DNA of 64,000 nucleotides. It comes from Pseudomonas sp. WS 5079. GTDB lineage: Bacteria > Pseudomonadota > Gammaproteobacteria > Pseudomonadales > Pseudomonadaceae. Of the stretch, positions 53,133-61,444 are shown one piece after another. The stretch covers positions 1-64,000 of the forward strand of contig NZ_JAAQWN010000003.1 in assembly GCF_012985465.1 (NCBI RefSeq), written 5' to 3'. Position 1 is the stretch's first letter; each line of letters opens with the position of its first letter. A model generated the notes under the pieces. The model had not been told where the DNA came from and did not search any database. It saw only the letters and a program-made list of their open reading frames with translations. The position numbers and the translations under genes were made by a program.

Positions 53133-53699
53133 ATGAAAAAAGTTGCCTTTATCCTCGCGGCCCTGGCCCTCGCGGGCTGCCACTCTACTGCCCGCGACTC
53201 GTCGCCCAGCCTGTTGAAAGATGGTGTGCAGTTGCAGCAGAACAAGGTCGTGGCGGACGCCGAACACGCCAAGGTGATCATGCGCGCCACCGGTTTTACC
53301 TACCCGGTGCAGTTCTCCGTGCGTCGTGGCGGCGATGCCGATCAGCGCCCGGAGATCCTCGGCACGGTGGTGGATTCGGGCCGAGGCAAGGTGTTCGGCT
53401 GGATCGCCAAGATGAGCGAGGTGGCCAACAGCGCCGCGGTCAAGCGCTTCCCACAGTTGGAAGTGCTGGCCGATCCGGGGCAGACGATCGAGGTATTGGG
53501 CGAGTCGCGAGTGTATGACTCGAACTACTACCGCTACGCCGAAAAAATTGTCTACGCCTGCGGGCCGATGACCTCGGCGTTCAAGCCGCAAAAGCAAAAG
53601 GTTTACCTGGTGGAATTCGTGATTGTCGGCGCCGGCTGTGAGCAGCATGCCTATGACATCACCGACCCCGCACAACGCGTTGCCGTCCCCGCGTCCTGA
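53133..53699 (+). CDS. Hypothetical lipoprotein
   Basis: This 188-residue protein has a clear lipobox (LAGC, Cys16) and a His at position +2, so outer membrane sorting is expected. The mature part is beta-rich (VIMRATGFTYPVQFSVRR) with two further cysteines near residues 148 and 170 (VYACGPM, GAGCEQ) that may form a disulfide. No family is recognised. It lies 46 bp after the small membrane protein and 61 bp before the autotransporter, and may belong with either. Confidence 0.75.
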   Translation: MKKVAFILAALALAGCHSTARDSSPSLLKDGVQLQQNKVVADAEHAKVIMRATGFTYPVQFSVRRGGDADQRPEILGTVVDSGRGKVFGWIAKMSEVANSAAVKRFPQLEVLADPGQTIEVLGESRVYDSNYYRYAEKIVYACGPMTSAFKPQKQKVYLVEFVIVGAGCEQHAYDITDPAQRVAVPAS

Positions 53700-53760
53700 A
53701 TCATGCACCCTACAACCGCCGGGCACATTGGCGGTGTTGTCGTAGTAAATGGAGTTTCAA

Positions 53761-56331
53761 ATGAAGCGCAAGCAGTTCCAGAAAACCCTGTTGGCCATGA
53801 TGGTCAGCGCCGTTGCCGCACAAGCCAGTGCGGTGGAGTTTGACGTCAGCACAGGGCAGAACGTCTGGGCCTCCCAGACGTTCAACGAGCCTGTGACCCT
53901 GGTGGGCGCGCGCAATGTCGTATCGACCCAGCCCAGTGCCGATGGTGTGAATGTGTCCCTGACCAATATCCAGGGCACGCTGCGTAACAACGCCAACCTC
54001 ACCCTGAATGCCGGCGGCCAGGCCGTGCGTGGCCTGATCGTCGATGGGGCGCTGGATCAAATGCTCACCACCACCGGCAGCCAAATCAGCGGCGATATCG
54101 TCCAGGCTGGCAATATCCACCTGAGCAACACCATCTGGGCCGAAGGCTTTGAAGTGGGCGCCAGCAACGTGGGCGGCAGCATCATCAACTCGGGCAACAT
54201 CACCCTGGTCGAGGTCCCAGGTTCGGGCGATGAATCCGACGCCGAGGGTATCTACCTCAACGGCACCACCGTGGCGGGCGACGTGGTCAACAGCGGTGTG
54301 GTGGATATCACGTCCTACTACGGCTACGGCCTGATTCTCGATACCCACAACAACATGCCAGTGACCATCGGCGGCAAGCTGCTCAATTCCGGGACCATTC
54401 GCGTGACCGGTGAAGAGGCCCTGGGGATCGAGATCGAAACCGATACCAACCCCCTGCGTATCGAAAACAGCGGCCTGGTTTCCGTCAACGGCGGGCAGGC
54501 GATCGCCGTGCAGCTCGATGCAGGCACCTACGATTACCTGCTCAACACCGGCACCATCGAAGCCAGCGGCAGCAACGCCATGGCCTTCAACGTGCAAGGC
54601 GCGACCTTCAACACCACCTCGCCGAGCGGTGAGCGCGGCTTGATCAACCGTGGCGTGATCAGCGCCGACGCGACCGCGATCAAGGTCAACCCGCGGTTCC
54701 AATTGACGCCCTTGGAGATCAACCAGCAAGCCGGGGAAATCCGCAGCAACTCCGGCACGGCCATCGACGGGGGCAACCTGGCGAGCCTGAACTGGAGCGG
54801 CGGCAAAATCGTCGGTGATGTGCTGGGTGTCACGGCAGTGAACATCAACGGCCAGGCCGATTTTACCGGTGCGCGCATTGGCAGCCCGGTATCGGTCAAC
54901 GCGGGTTCGTTGAACCTGTCTGGCGCCGGCACCACGATCACTGGCGACCTGAATGTGGCCAGCGGCGCCGGGGTTGATATGCGCCTGTCCAACAGCGTGG
55001 TGCCGACCACCCCGTACCTGACGGTCAGCGGCGCCGCGAATTTCGCCCAGGGTTCCAACGTGACCTTGAGCGCCAAGCCCGGTGATTTCACCGCAGCGCC
55101 CAGCGGCACCGAATACACCCTGCTGCAAGCCGGCAGCGTGCAGAACAACGGCCTGACGGTCGCCAGCAGCTCGTCGCTGCTCGATGTGCTCAGCTACTCG
55201 GCCGATGCGCAGACGGTCAAGGCCGTGGTGGGTCTGAAGCCAGACGAGCAGGTACAAACCGACCTCGGCGGCGTTGGGGCAACGACCTCGGCGGTCACTG
55301 CCGTGAACCTGTTGAAAAACGAAGTGCTGGGCCAACTGAGCCAGGACGACGCGGTGTTCCAGGCCGTGGCCAACGCTGGCAGCGCCCAGCAACTGGCGCA
55401 GCTTGGCGAACAGCTCAAGCCAGACGTGAACCGTGGCGCGCTGGACGTGGCCTTGTCCGGGCAGACCGTGATCAACGGCGCGATCCTCAACCGCCTGGCC
55501 GGCCAGCGCGATGGCAGCGAACGCGGCGGTGTGTGGGTGCAGGGCTTGAGCAGCAACATGGACCAGGACGGTCGCGGTGGCGACAACGGTTACTCGGCCA
55601 ACAGCAGTGGCGTGGCAGTCGGCGTGGACGGTCGCTTGAACGACAGCACCCGGGTGGGTGTGGCGTACAGCTACCTCAACTCCAACATCCACTCGGACCT
55701 GGGCAACAAGACTGAAGTGCAGGGCAACGCGCTGTCGCTGTATGGCAACTGGTCGCTGCAGAACTGGTTTGTCGATGGCAGCCTGAGCTACGGCGTCAAC
55801 GACAACGACAGCAAGCGCCACATCGCCGGCACCACGGCCAAGGGCAGCTACGACAGCCAGGCGTTGTCGGCCAGCGTGATCGGCGGCTATAGCTTCAAAG
55901 CCTCGGACAGCGTGCTGATCGAACCGCGTGTCGCGGCGCGTTACTCCAGCGTGCACATGGACAGCCTGCATGAGAAGGGCTCTTCGGCGGCGCTGAACAC
56001 CGGTTCCCAGCGTTACGAAGTCGGTGAACTGGGCGCCGGCCTGCGCGTGGCGGGCAACCTGGCGCTGGGCGCCGGCACCCTGCAACCGGAAGCGACCTTG
56101 ATGGCTTATCACGACCTGATGGGTGATCGCGTGGCGCAGACTTCCAGCTTTGTGAACGGTGGTTCGACGTTCAGCGTGACCGGTGCATCGGTCGCGCGTG
56201 ACAGCTATGAAGCCAGCGTGGGCGTGAACTACCAGGTCTCGGCGTTCAGCGTCGGCGCCAGCTACACCCGCCAGGCCCGCAGTGGGTTTGATGCCGATGG
56301 CGTCATGCTCAAGGCCCGCTACGCCTTCTAA
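53761..56331 (+). CDS. Classical autotransporter (type Va) adhesin-like protein
   Basis: This 856-residue protein has a signal peptide (ends QASA near residue 24), a beta-helix passenger of repeated Gly/Asn/Ser-rich rungs (about 25-500, such as GSIINSGNITLVEV), a linker helix, and a C-terminal autotransporter barrel from about residue 585 (VWVQGLSSNMDQDGRGG) to the last residues LKARYAF. I chose ATG at 53761 because GGAG lies nine bases before it; an in-frame ATG at 53749 has none. No protease triad is evident, so adhesion or aggregation is more likely than enzyme activity. Confidence 0.9.
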   Translation: MKRKQFQKTLLAMMVSAVAAQASAVEFDVSTGQNVWASQTFNEPVTLVGARNVVSTQPSADGVNVSLTNIQGTLRNNANLTLNAGGQAVRGLIVDGALDQMLTTTGSQISGDIVQAGNIHLSNTIWAEGFEVGASNVGGSIINSGNITLVEVPGSGDESDAEGIYLNGTTVAGDVVNSGVVDITSYYGYGLILDTHNNMPVTIGGKLLNSGTIRVTGEEALGIEIETDTNPLRIENSGLVSVNGGQAIAVQLDAGTYDYLLNTGTIEASGSNAMAFNVQGATFNTTSPSGERGLINRGVISADATAIKVNPRFQLTPLEINQQAGEIRSNSGTAIDGGNLASLNWSGGKIVGDVLGVTAVNINGQADFTGARIGSPVSVNAGSLNLSGAGTTITGDLNVASGAGVDMRLSNSVVPTTPYLTVSGAANFAQGSNVTLSAKPGDFTAAPSGTEYTLLQAGSVQNNGLTVASSSSLLDVLSYSADAQTVKAVVGLKPDEQVQTDLGGVGATTSAVTAVNLLKNEVLGQLSQDDAVFQAVANAGSAQQLAQLGEQLKPDVNRGALDVALSGQTVINGAILNRLAGQRDGSERGGVWVQGLSSNMDQDGRGGDNGYSANSSGVAVGVDGRLNDSTRVGVAYSYLNSNIHSDLGNKTEVQGNALSLYGNWSLQNWFVDGSLSYGVNDNDSKRHIAGTTAKGSYDSQALSASVIGGYSFKASDSVLIEPRVAARYSSVHMDSLHEKGSSAALNTGSQRYEVGELGAGLRVAGNLALGAGTLQPEATLMAYHDLMGDRVAQTSSFVNGGSTFSVTGASVARDSYEASVGVNYQVSAFSVGASYTRQARSGFDADGVMLKARYAF

Positions 56332-56340
56332 ACCGTCCTG

Positions 56341-56475
56341 GTAGGAGCGAGCTGGTGTAGGAGCTGGCTTGCCTGCGATGTAGACACTGCGGTGTTTCAA
56401 TCACACCGCAGGGATGCTATCGCAGGCAAGCCAGCTCCCACACAAGCCAGCTCCCACACAAGCCAGGCCCCACAA
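56341..56475. repeat. Composite REP cluster
   Basis: A full palindrome (GTAGGAGCTGGCTTGCCTGC against GCAGGCAAGCCAGCTCCCAC) is flanked by partial copies: GTAGGAGCGAGCTG on the left and two further CACAAGCCAG-type segments on the right (about 56442-56475). Repeated partial units suggest local duplication of the element. It lies 9 bp after the autotransporter stop. Confidence 0.85.
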
Positions 56476-56487
56476 GTGCGAAACAAC

Positions 56488-56504
56488 TTGAGAACCGCTC
56501 TCAA
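56488..56504 (+). promoter_or_regulatory. Inverted repeat upstream of the lipoprotein cluster
   Basis: TTGAGAACCGCTCTCAA has perfect six-base arms around ACCGC, 43 bp before the first lipoprotein gene. The inner TGAGAACCGCTCTCA matches the 7-1-7 Fur pattern at 9 of 14 positions and shares the right half GCTCTCA with the box at 18900. It may be a Fur-type or other operator; this is uncertain. Confidence 0.4.
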
Positions 56505-56547
56505 CCCCGTAAAATGCCGCAGCACTTAATCAGGGACGAATTCGAAG

Positions 56548-57129
56548 ATGCGCATTTTTGCTTTACTGCTGGCTCTGTCCTTCCTGGCCGGCTGTGCTTC
56601 CAAACCCCCGTACTACATCTCTCCAGCCCCTGTGACCATTCCCAAGACCGCCACCTTCTGGGTCGATACCTTCGACGTCAAAGTGGTGGGGCAGGGCCGG
56701 ATTTTCATGTCGGACGCCAAAGTCCGCGAGCAGCTGGGCGTCGACCTGGTGGACCGCCTGCTCAAGGCCAAGCGCTACGCCAGCAGCAAGCAGACCGCTG
56801 ACTACCTGCTGGACGTGGATATCGTCTACGTGCGCCATATCCTCGACTCCAAGGGCGGCATCACCAGCCTGGTGGTCGACGACAACACGATCCTGCAAAG
56901 CATCGATTTTGGCTACAAGGTCAAGGTCAGGAAAGCCGAGGCCGAGGTGCTGCATTTTGCCCAGGACCGGGATGGCCTGGTGCCCAACAACTGGGGCGGC
57001 CAGGTGCAGCAATGGAAGACCATTGGCGGGATCCTGACCAATGAAGGCAACGCCAACATCGAGCGCCATTTTACCGGTGGTTTGAGCAACTACATCGTGC
57101 GTGACCTGCGTGCCATACCTGCACGCTAA
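56548..57129 (+). CDS. Hypothetical lipoprotein, first gene of a four-lipoprotein cluster
   Basis: This 193-residue lipoprotein (lipobox LAGC, Cys16) has a mature part with alternating strands and helices, including TATFWVDTFDVKVVGQG and a middle region (DYLLDVDIVYVRHIL) like CsgG/TolB-N or DUF4136-type envelope lipoproteins. I cannot assign it firmly to a family. It ends 30 bp before the CsgG-like gene and very likely shares its transcript. Confidence 0.75.
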   Translation: MRIFALLLALSFLAGCASKPPYYISPAPVTIPKTATFWVDTFDVKVVGQGRIFMSDAKVREQLGVDLVDRLLKAKRYASSKQTADYLLDVDIVYVRHILDSKGGITSLVVDDNTILQSIDFGYKVKVRKAEAEVLHFAQDRDGLVPNNWGGQVQQWKTIGGILTNEGNANIERHFTGGLSNYIVRDLRAIPAR

Positions 57130-57159
57130 CCCCCGGATTTCTTCACTTAGGAGCACCCT

Positions 57160-57843
57160 GTGAAAGCACTCTCAAACATCCTGCTGTCAGGCTTTGCCGG
57201 CGCAGCGCTGCTGGCGCTAGCCGGTTGTGCGGCGACCGAAACCTCCCGCGCACTGCCGATCGAAAAAGTCGCCAGCGCCAACGTTGCCTACTCCGGCGTA
57301 CGCGTGCCGATTGCCGTGGGCAAGTTCGATAACCGCTCCAGCTACATGCGCGGGATCTTCTCCGATGGCGTGGACCGCCTCGGTGGCCAGGCCAAGACCA
57401 TCTTGATCACCCACTTGCAGCAGACCAACCGCTTCAGCGTGCTGGACCGCGACAACATGGGCGAGATCTCCCAGGAAGCGAAGATCAAGGGCACCGCCCA
57501 GAACCTCAAGGGTGCTGACTACGTGGTGACCGGCGATGTGACCGAGTTCGGCCGCAAAGAGACCGGCGATCGCCAATTGTTCGGCATCCTCGGCCGTGGC
57601 AAGACCCAGGTGGCCTACGCCAAGATCAACCTGAATATCGTCAACATCAGCACCTCCGAAGTGGTGTATTCCACCCAGGGCGCCGGTGAGTACGCGCTGT
57701 CGAACCGCGAAGTCGTGGGCTTTGGCGGCACCGCCAGCTATGACTCCACCCTCAATGGCAAGGTCCTGGACCTGGCCATGCGCGAAGCGATCAATCGCCT
57801 GGTCGACGGCATCAACGCCGGCGCCTGGAACCCGCGTAACTGA
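57160..57843 (+). CDS. CsgG/HfaB-family outer membrane lipoprotein
   Basis: This 227-residue protein has lipobox LAGC (Cys23) and the CsgG/HfaB fold: VPIAVGKFDNRSS, a helix with VDRLGGQAKTILITHLQQT, NRFSVLDRD, and GADYVVTGDVTEFG. CsgG proper is an oligomeric secretion pore for curli, but this shorter type sits with DUF4810 and DUF799 lipoproteins in many Gram-negatives and no curli genes are nearby. GTG at 57160 with TTAGGAG upstream is the start. Its role is probably structural in the outer membrane. Confidence 0.88.
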   Translation: MKALSNILLSGFAGAALLALAGCAATETSRALPIEKVASANVAYSGVRVPIAVGKFDNRSSYMRGIFSDGVDRLGGQAKTILITHLQQTNRFSVLDRDNMGEISQEAKIKGTAQNLKGADYVVTGDVTEFGRKETGDRQLFGILGRGKTQVAYAKINLNIVNISTSEVVYSTQGAGEYALSNREVVGFGGTASYDSTLNGKVLDLAMREAINRLVDGINAGAWNPRN

Positions 57844-57872
57844 TTCAAGTGTTTTCAAGGAGCAGTACACGG

Positions 57873-58235
57873 ATGAGCAAGGCAGTTAAGTTGGCGCTGA
57901 TGCTGACAGCAACCGCGCTGGTTGCAGGGTGCCAGACGGCACCCAAGCCCCTGTATCAATGGGAAAGCTACCAGCCACAGGTTTACGAGTACTTCAAGGG
58001 TGAGCCCAAGGAAGCCCAGGTCGAAGCGCTGGAACGCGACCTGCAAAAGATCAACGCCAGTGGCCGCCAGGCCCCGCCGGGCTACCACGCCCACCTGGGC
58101 TTGCTGTACCTGAGCATGGGCAAGGATGACCAGATGGTGCAGCAGTTGCGCACCGAGAAGGCGCTGTTCCCCGAGTCTGCGGCCTACATGGACTTTTTGC
58201 TCAAGAACGCCAAGGCCCCAGAGGTGAAGCAATGA
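57873..58235 (+). CDS. DUF4810 lipoprotein
   Basis: This 120-residue lipoprotein (lipobox VAGC, Cys20) has the DUF4810 opening PKPLYQWESYQPQVYEYFKG and a helical TPR-like end (GYHAHLGLLYLSMGK). AAGGAG lies before ATG at 57873. It is the middle member of the conserved CsgG-DUF4810-DUF799 trio and overlaps the next gene by four bases. Confidence 0.88.
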   Translation: MSKAVKLALMLTATALVAGCQTAPKPLYQWESYQPQVYEYFKGEPKEAQVEALERDLQKINASGRQAPPGYHAHLGLLYLSMGKDDQMVQQLRTEKALFPESAAYMDFLLKNAKAPEVKQ

Positions 58236-58882
58236 GCTTTTTGAAACTCACCGGCGCCTTGCTCGCCCTGGCCTTGCTGGGCGGTTGCGCGGCCCCCAAG
58301 ACCGTCGATTATTCGGCCTACAAGCAGGCGCGGCCGAAGTCGATCCTGGTGCTGCCACCGATCAATGAATCCCCTGAAGTGCAGGCCTCCTACAGCCTGG
58401 TATCGCAGGTGACCTACCCATTGGCGGAAGCTGGCTACTACGTGATGCCGATTGCCCTGGTGGACGAAACCTTCCGCCAGAACGGCCTGACCACCGCCAA
58501 CGATATCCAGGGCGTGGCGCCGGGCAAGCTGCATGAGATCTTCGGTGCAGACGCGGCGTTGTACATCACCGTCAGCGAGTACGGCACCAAGTACATGCTG
58601 GTCACCAGCGACACTTCCGTGACGGCCTCGGCCAAACTGGTCGACCTGCGTACCGGCACCACCCTGTGGACCGGCTCGGCACGGGCCTCCAGCGAGGAAG
58701 GCAACAACAACGGTGGCGGCCTGGTGGGCATGCTGATCACGGCGGCGGTCAAGCAGGTGATCAACAGCTCTACCGACGCGGCGCACCCGATCGCCGGTAT
58801 CACCAGCGCGCGCCTGTTGTCGGCCGGGCAACGCACCGGGATCCTCTACGGCCCGCGTTCGCCCAAGTACGGCTCGGACTGA
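58232..58882 (+). CDS. DUF799 (GNA1162-type) lipoprotein
   Basis: This 216-residue lipoprotein (lipobox LGGC, Cys19) belongs to DUF799, which includes the Neisseria surface antigen GNA1162. Conserved parts are RPKSILVLPPINESPEV, GYYVMPIALVDETFR and GADAALYITVSEYG. The fold is like TolB-N/PelC. With its two upstream partners it may form an outer membrane complex whose cargo or function is unknown. ATG at 58232 overlaps the DUF4810 stop. Confidence 0.9.
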   Translation: MSFLKLTGALLALALLGGCAAPKTVDYSAYKQARPKSILVLPPINESPEVQASYSLVSQVTYPLAEAGYYVMPIALVDETFRQNGLTTANDIQGVAPGKLHEIFGADAALYITVSEYGTKYMLVTSDTSVTASAKLVDLRTGTTLWTGSARASSEEGNNNGGGLVGMLITAAVKQVINSSTDAAHPIAGITSARLLSAGQRTGILYGPRSPKYGSD

Positions 58883-58905
58883 TCTGGACCAATCACTGCC
58901 GATCC

Positions 58906-58998
58906 AATGTAGGAGCGGGCTTGCCCGCGATAGCGGTAGGTCAGTCACCGTATGTATTGACTCGCCCACCGCTATCGCAGGCAAGCCAGCTCCCACAT
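58906..58998. repeat. REP/REPIN palindrome
   Basis: The arms ATGTAGGAGCGGGCTTGCCC and CAGGCAAGCCAGCTCCCACA enclose a partly palindromic centre (GATAGCGGT against CCGCTATC). It lies 24 bp after the DUF799 stop and closes the lipoprotein operon. Confidence 0.87.
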
Positions 58999-59084
58999 GG
59001 ATTGAGTGACCAGACGCTAACCCGAATCCCGACGCCCCTACGTCTGACCTTGTGAACGCATCATTCACACACGAGGTTCAGCCC

Positions 59085-60716
59085 ATGTCCCATCCTCTTC
59101 TCTTCCTGCGCCCCGCTGCCCAGGGTTTTGCCGTGACCTTGCTGGTGGCGCTCGCCGGGTGTGGGCTGTCATCCCGTGACGAGGCCAAGGCGCCCGAAGC
59201 GGTTGCTATCCCCGAACTGCAAAGCGCGCCGGTCCAGGCTCAGGCCGCCATGCTCAAAAGAATGGCGATGCCGGCACCGATGGCCATGCATGACGGCGTG
59301 GCGATGGAGTACCGCGCCGAGCCGCGTGAGCAGTATCAAAACCTGCCGGACAACCCGGTGCACAGCGTGGCCCAAACCCCGGTCTCGACCTTCAGCGTCG
59401 ATGTCGACACGGGCAGTTACGCCAATGTCAGGCGTTTCCTCAACCAAGGCCAGCTGCCGCCCGAAGGCGCCGTGCGACTTGAGGAAATGGTCAATTACTT
59501 CCCCTACGACTATGCGCTGCCCACCGATGGCTCGCCTTTTGGCGTGACCACCGAAGTCGCCGCCACCCCCTGGAACCCCAGCACGCGTCTGCTGCGCATC
59601 GGCATCAAGGCGTCCGAGCGTGCCGTGGCCGAACTGGCGCCGGCCAACCTGGTGTTCCTGGTGGATGTTTCCGGCTCCATGGACCGTCGCGAAGGCCTGC
59701 CGCTGGTCAAAAGCACGCTCAAGCTGCTGGTGGACCAGCTGCGCGATCAGGATCGCGTGTCCCTGGTGGTGTATGCCGGCGAGTCGCGGGTGGTGCTCAA
59801 ACCCACGTCCGGGCGTGACAAGGCAAAAGTCCGCAACGCCATCGAGCAACTGACCGCCGGCGGCTCCACAGCGGGTGCATCGGGCATCGAGCTGGCCTAT
59901 CAGATGGCCCGCGAAGGGTTTATCGATAAGGGTATCAACCGCATCCTGTTGGCCACTGACGGCGACTTCAACGTCGGCATCAGCGACTTCGACAGCCTCA
60001 AGCAGATGGCCGTGGACCAGCGCAAAAGCGGCGTGTCCCTGACCACCCTGGGGTTTGGCGTGGGCAACTACAACGAACACCTGATGGAACAACTGGCCGA
60101 CGCGGGCGATGGCAACTACGCCTATATCGATAACCTGCGTGAAGCCCGCAAGGTGCTGGTGGAGCAACTCAGCTCGACCCTGGCCGTGGTGGCGCGGGAT
60201 GTGAAGTTGCAGGTGGAATTCAACCCGGCCCAAGTCAGCGAATATCGCCTGCTGGGCTATGAAAACCGGGCCTTGAAGCGTGAGGATTTCAGTAACGACA
60301 AGGTGGACGCCGGCGAGATCGGTGCCGGGCATACCGTGACGGCGCTGTATGAAATCGTACCCAAGGGTGCCAAAGGCTGGCTGGAACCGCTGCGCTATGC
60401 CCAGGCTACGCCTGTCGAGGGCAACGCCGCAGAACTGGCCATGCTGCGCGTACGCTACAAGCCGGCGGCGGGTGGCAGCAGCCGCCTGATCGAGCACCCG
60501 ATCAATAGCACTCAACACGCCGCCAGCGACGACCTGCGCTTTGCCGCCGCCGTGGCCGCCTTCGCCCAACAGCTCAAGGGTGATGGCCGCTACACTGGCA
60601 ACATGAGCCTGAAGGACACCGCCACCCTGGCCCGTTCGGCGCGCGGCGATGATCCCTACGGCCTGCGTAATGAATTCGTACAGTTGCTGGAACTGGCCCA
60701 GAGCCTCAAACACTGA
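59085..60716 (+). CDS. YfbK-like von Willebrand factor A lipoprotein
   Basis: This 543-residue lipoprotein (lipobox LAGC, Cys26) has a Met/Ala/Pro-rich linker, an N-terminal YfbK-type domain (TPVSTFSVDVDTGSYANVRR), and a VWA domain with a complete metal site: Asp194, Ser196 and Ser198 (DVSGSMD), then ATDGDFN. A C-terminal DUF3520-like part follows. VWA domains bind proteins through a metal ion. ATG at 59085 with GAGG upstream is preferred over an upstream GTG at 59052. It precedes an ECF sigma gene, the common arrangement for YfbK proteins. Confidence 0.9.
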   Translation: MSHPLLFLRPAAQGFAVTLLVALAGCGLSSRDEAKAPEAVAIPELQSAPVQAQAAMLKRMAMPAPMAMHDGVAMEYRAEPREQYQNLPDNPVHSVAQTPVSTFSVDVDTGSYANVRRFLNQGQLPPEGAVRLEEMVNYFPYDYALPTDGSPFGVTTEVAATPWNPSTRLLRIGIKASERAVAELAPANLVFLVDVSGSMDRREGLPLVKSTLKLLVDQLRDQDRVSLVVYAGESRVVLKPTSGRDKAKVRNAIEQLTAGGSTAGASGIELAYQMAREGFIDKGINRILLATDGDFNVGISDFDSLKQMAVDQRKSGVSLTTLGFGVGNYNEHLMEQLADAGDGNYAYIDNLREARKVLVEQLSSTLAVVARDVKLQVEFNPAQVSEYRLLGYENRALKREDFSNDKVDAGEIGAGHTVTALYEIVPKGAKGWLEPLRYAQATPVEGNAAELAMLRVRYKPAAGGSSRLIEHPINSTQHAASDDLRFAAAVAAFAQQLKGDGRYTGNMSLKDTATLARSARGDDPYGLRNEFVQLLELAQSLKH

Positions 60717-60738
60717 TCTTGCCCACGATATAGCTCTA

Positions 60739-60830
60739 ATGTGGGAGCTGGCTTGCCTGCGATAGCGGTGGGTCAGTGCCGCCCATAGTGCCTGACCCGC
60801 CGCCATCGCGGGCAAGCCCGGCTCCCACAG
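60739..60830. repeat. REP/REPIN palindrome
   Basis: The arms ATGTGGGAGCTGGCTTGCCT and GCGGGCAAGCCCGGCTCCCA face each other around a GATAGCGG/CCGCCATC inner stem with some mismatches. It separates the VWA gene from the downstream sigma factor, so the two may be transcribed separately. Confidence 0.85.
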
Positions 60831-60871
60831 GTAATCTGCAGTGATCCATCGAAAGGAGTTCGCCACCCAAC

Positions 60872-61444
60872 ATGGCCGTATCAGATGACCCACCCAGCGA
60901 CGAATCGCTGCTGGCCCGCTACCGCAGCGGTGACGCCGCTGCGTTCGAGAGCCTTTATGCCCGGCACCGCCAGGGCCTCTACCGGTTTCTGGTAGGCCTT
61001 TGCAACAAGGCCGAACTGGCCGAGGAAATCTACCAGGACACTTGGCTCAGCCTGATCCGCAGCACCACCCAGCCACAAGGCCGGGCGAGTTTTCGTACCT
61101 GGTTGTTCCAGATTGCCCGCAACCGCCTGATCGACCATTGGCGCAAGCACGGTATCCACAACCCCCTGCACGACAGCTACGACGAACAGCAGCACGCCCA
61201 ACCCGACGACAGCGCGGGCCCGGAGCAGCAACTGAGCCTGAGTCGCGACCAGGGCCGTCTCGATGCCGCGTTGCAGGACTTGCCCGAGGACCAGCGCGAA
61301 GTGTTCATGCTGCGCCTGCACGGCGACCTGGAACTGCCGCAAATCGCCGCCCTGACCGGCAGCCCACTGGAAACGGTAAAAAGCCGCTTGCGTTACGCCC
61401 AGCAGAAACTGCGTCGACTGCTGGCCGAGGAGGTACCCGTATGA
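60872..61444 (+). CDS. RpoE-like ECF sigma factor
   Basis: This 190-residue ECF sigma factor has region 2 at about residues 12-85 (LLARYRSGDAAAFESLYARH, AEEIYQDTWLSLI, WLFQIARNRLIDHWRK) and region 4 at about 128-185 (LQDLPEDQREVFMLRLHGDL, IAALTGSPLETVKSRLRYA). It is unlike the iron-starvation sigma factor at 18935. AAGGAG lies before the ATG. It overlaps the following gene, its probable regulator, by four bases. Confidence 0.92.
   Translation: MAVSDDPPSDESLLARYRSGDAAAFESLYARHRQGLYRFLVGLCNKAELAEEIYQDTWLSLIRSTTQPQGRASFRTWLFQIARNRLIDHWRKHGIHNPLHDSYDEQQHAQPDDSAGPEQQLSLSRDQGRLDAALQDLPEDQREVFMLRLHGDLELPQIAALTGSPLETVKSRLRYAQQKLRRLLAEEVPV

Noticed and set aside
53761..56331. Autotransporter as protease or second toxin
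   Set aside because: The passenger is a plain Gly/Asn-rich beta-helix; no serine protease triad or toxin domain is visible, and no immunity-like gene follows.
57160..57843. CsgG-like gene as part of a curli system
   Set aside because: No csgA, csgB, csgE or csgF-like genes are present; the neighbours are DUF4810 and DUF799 lipoproteins, which mark a different conserved cluster.
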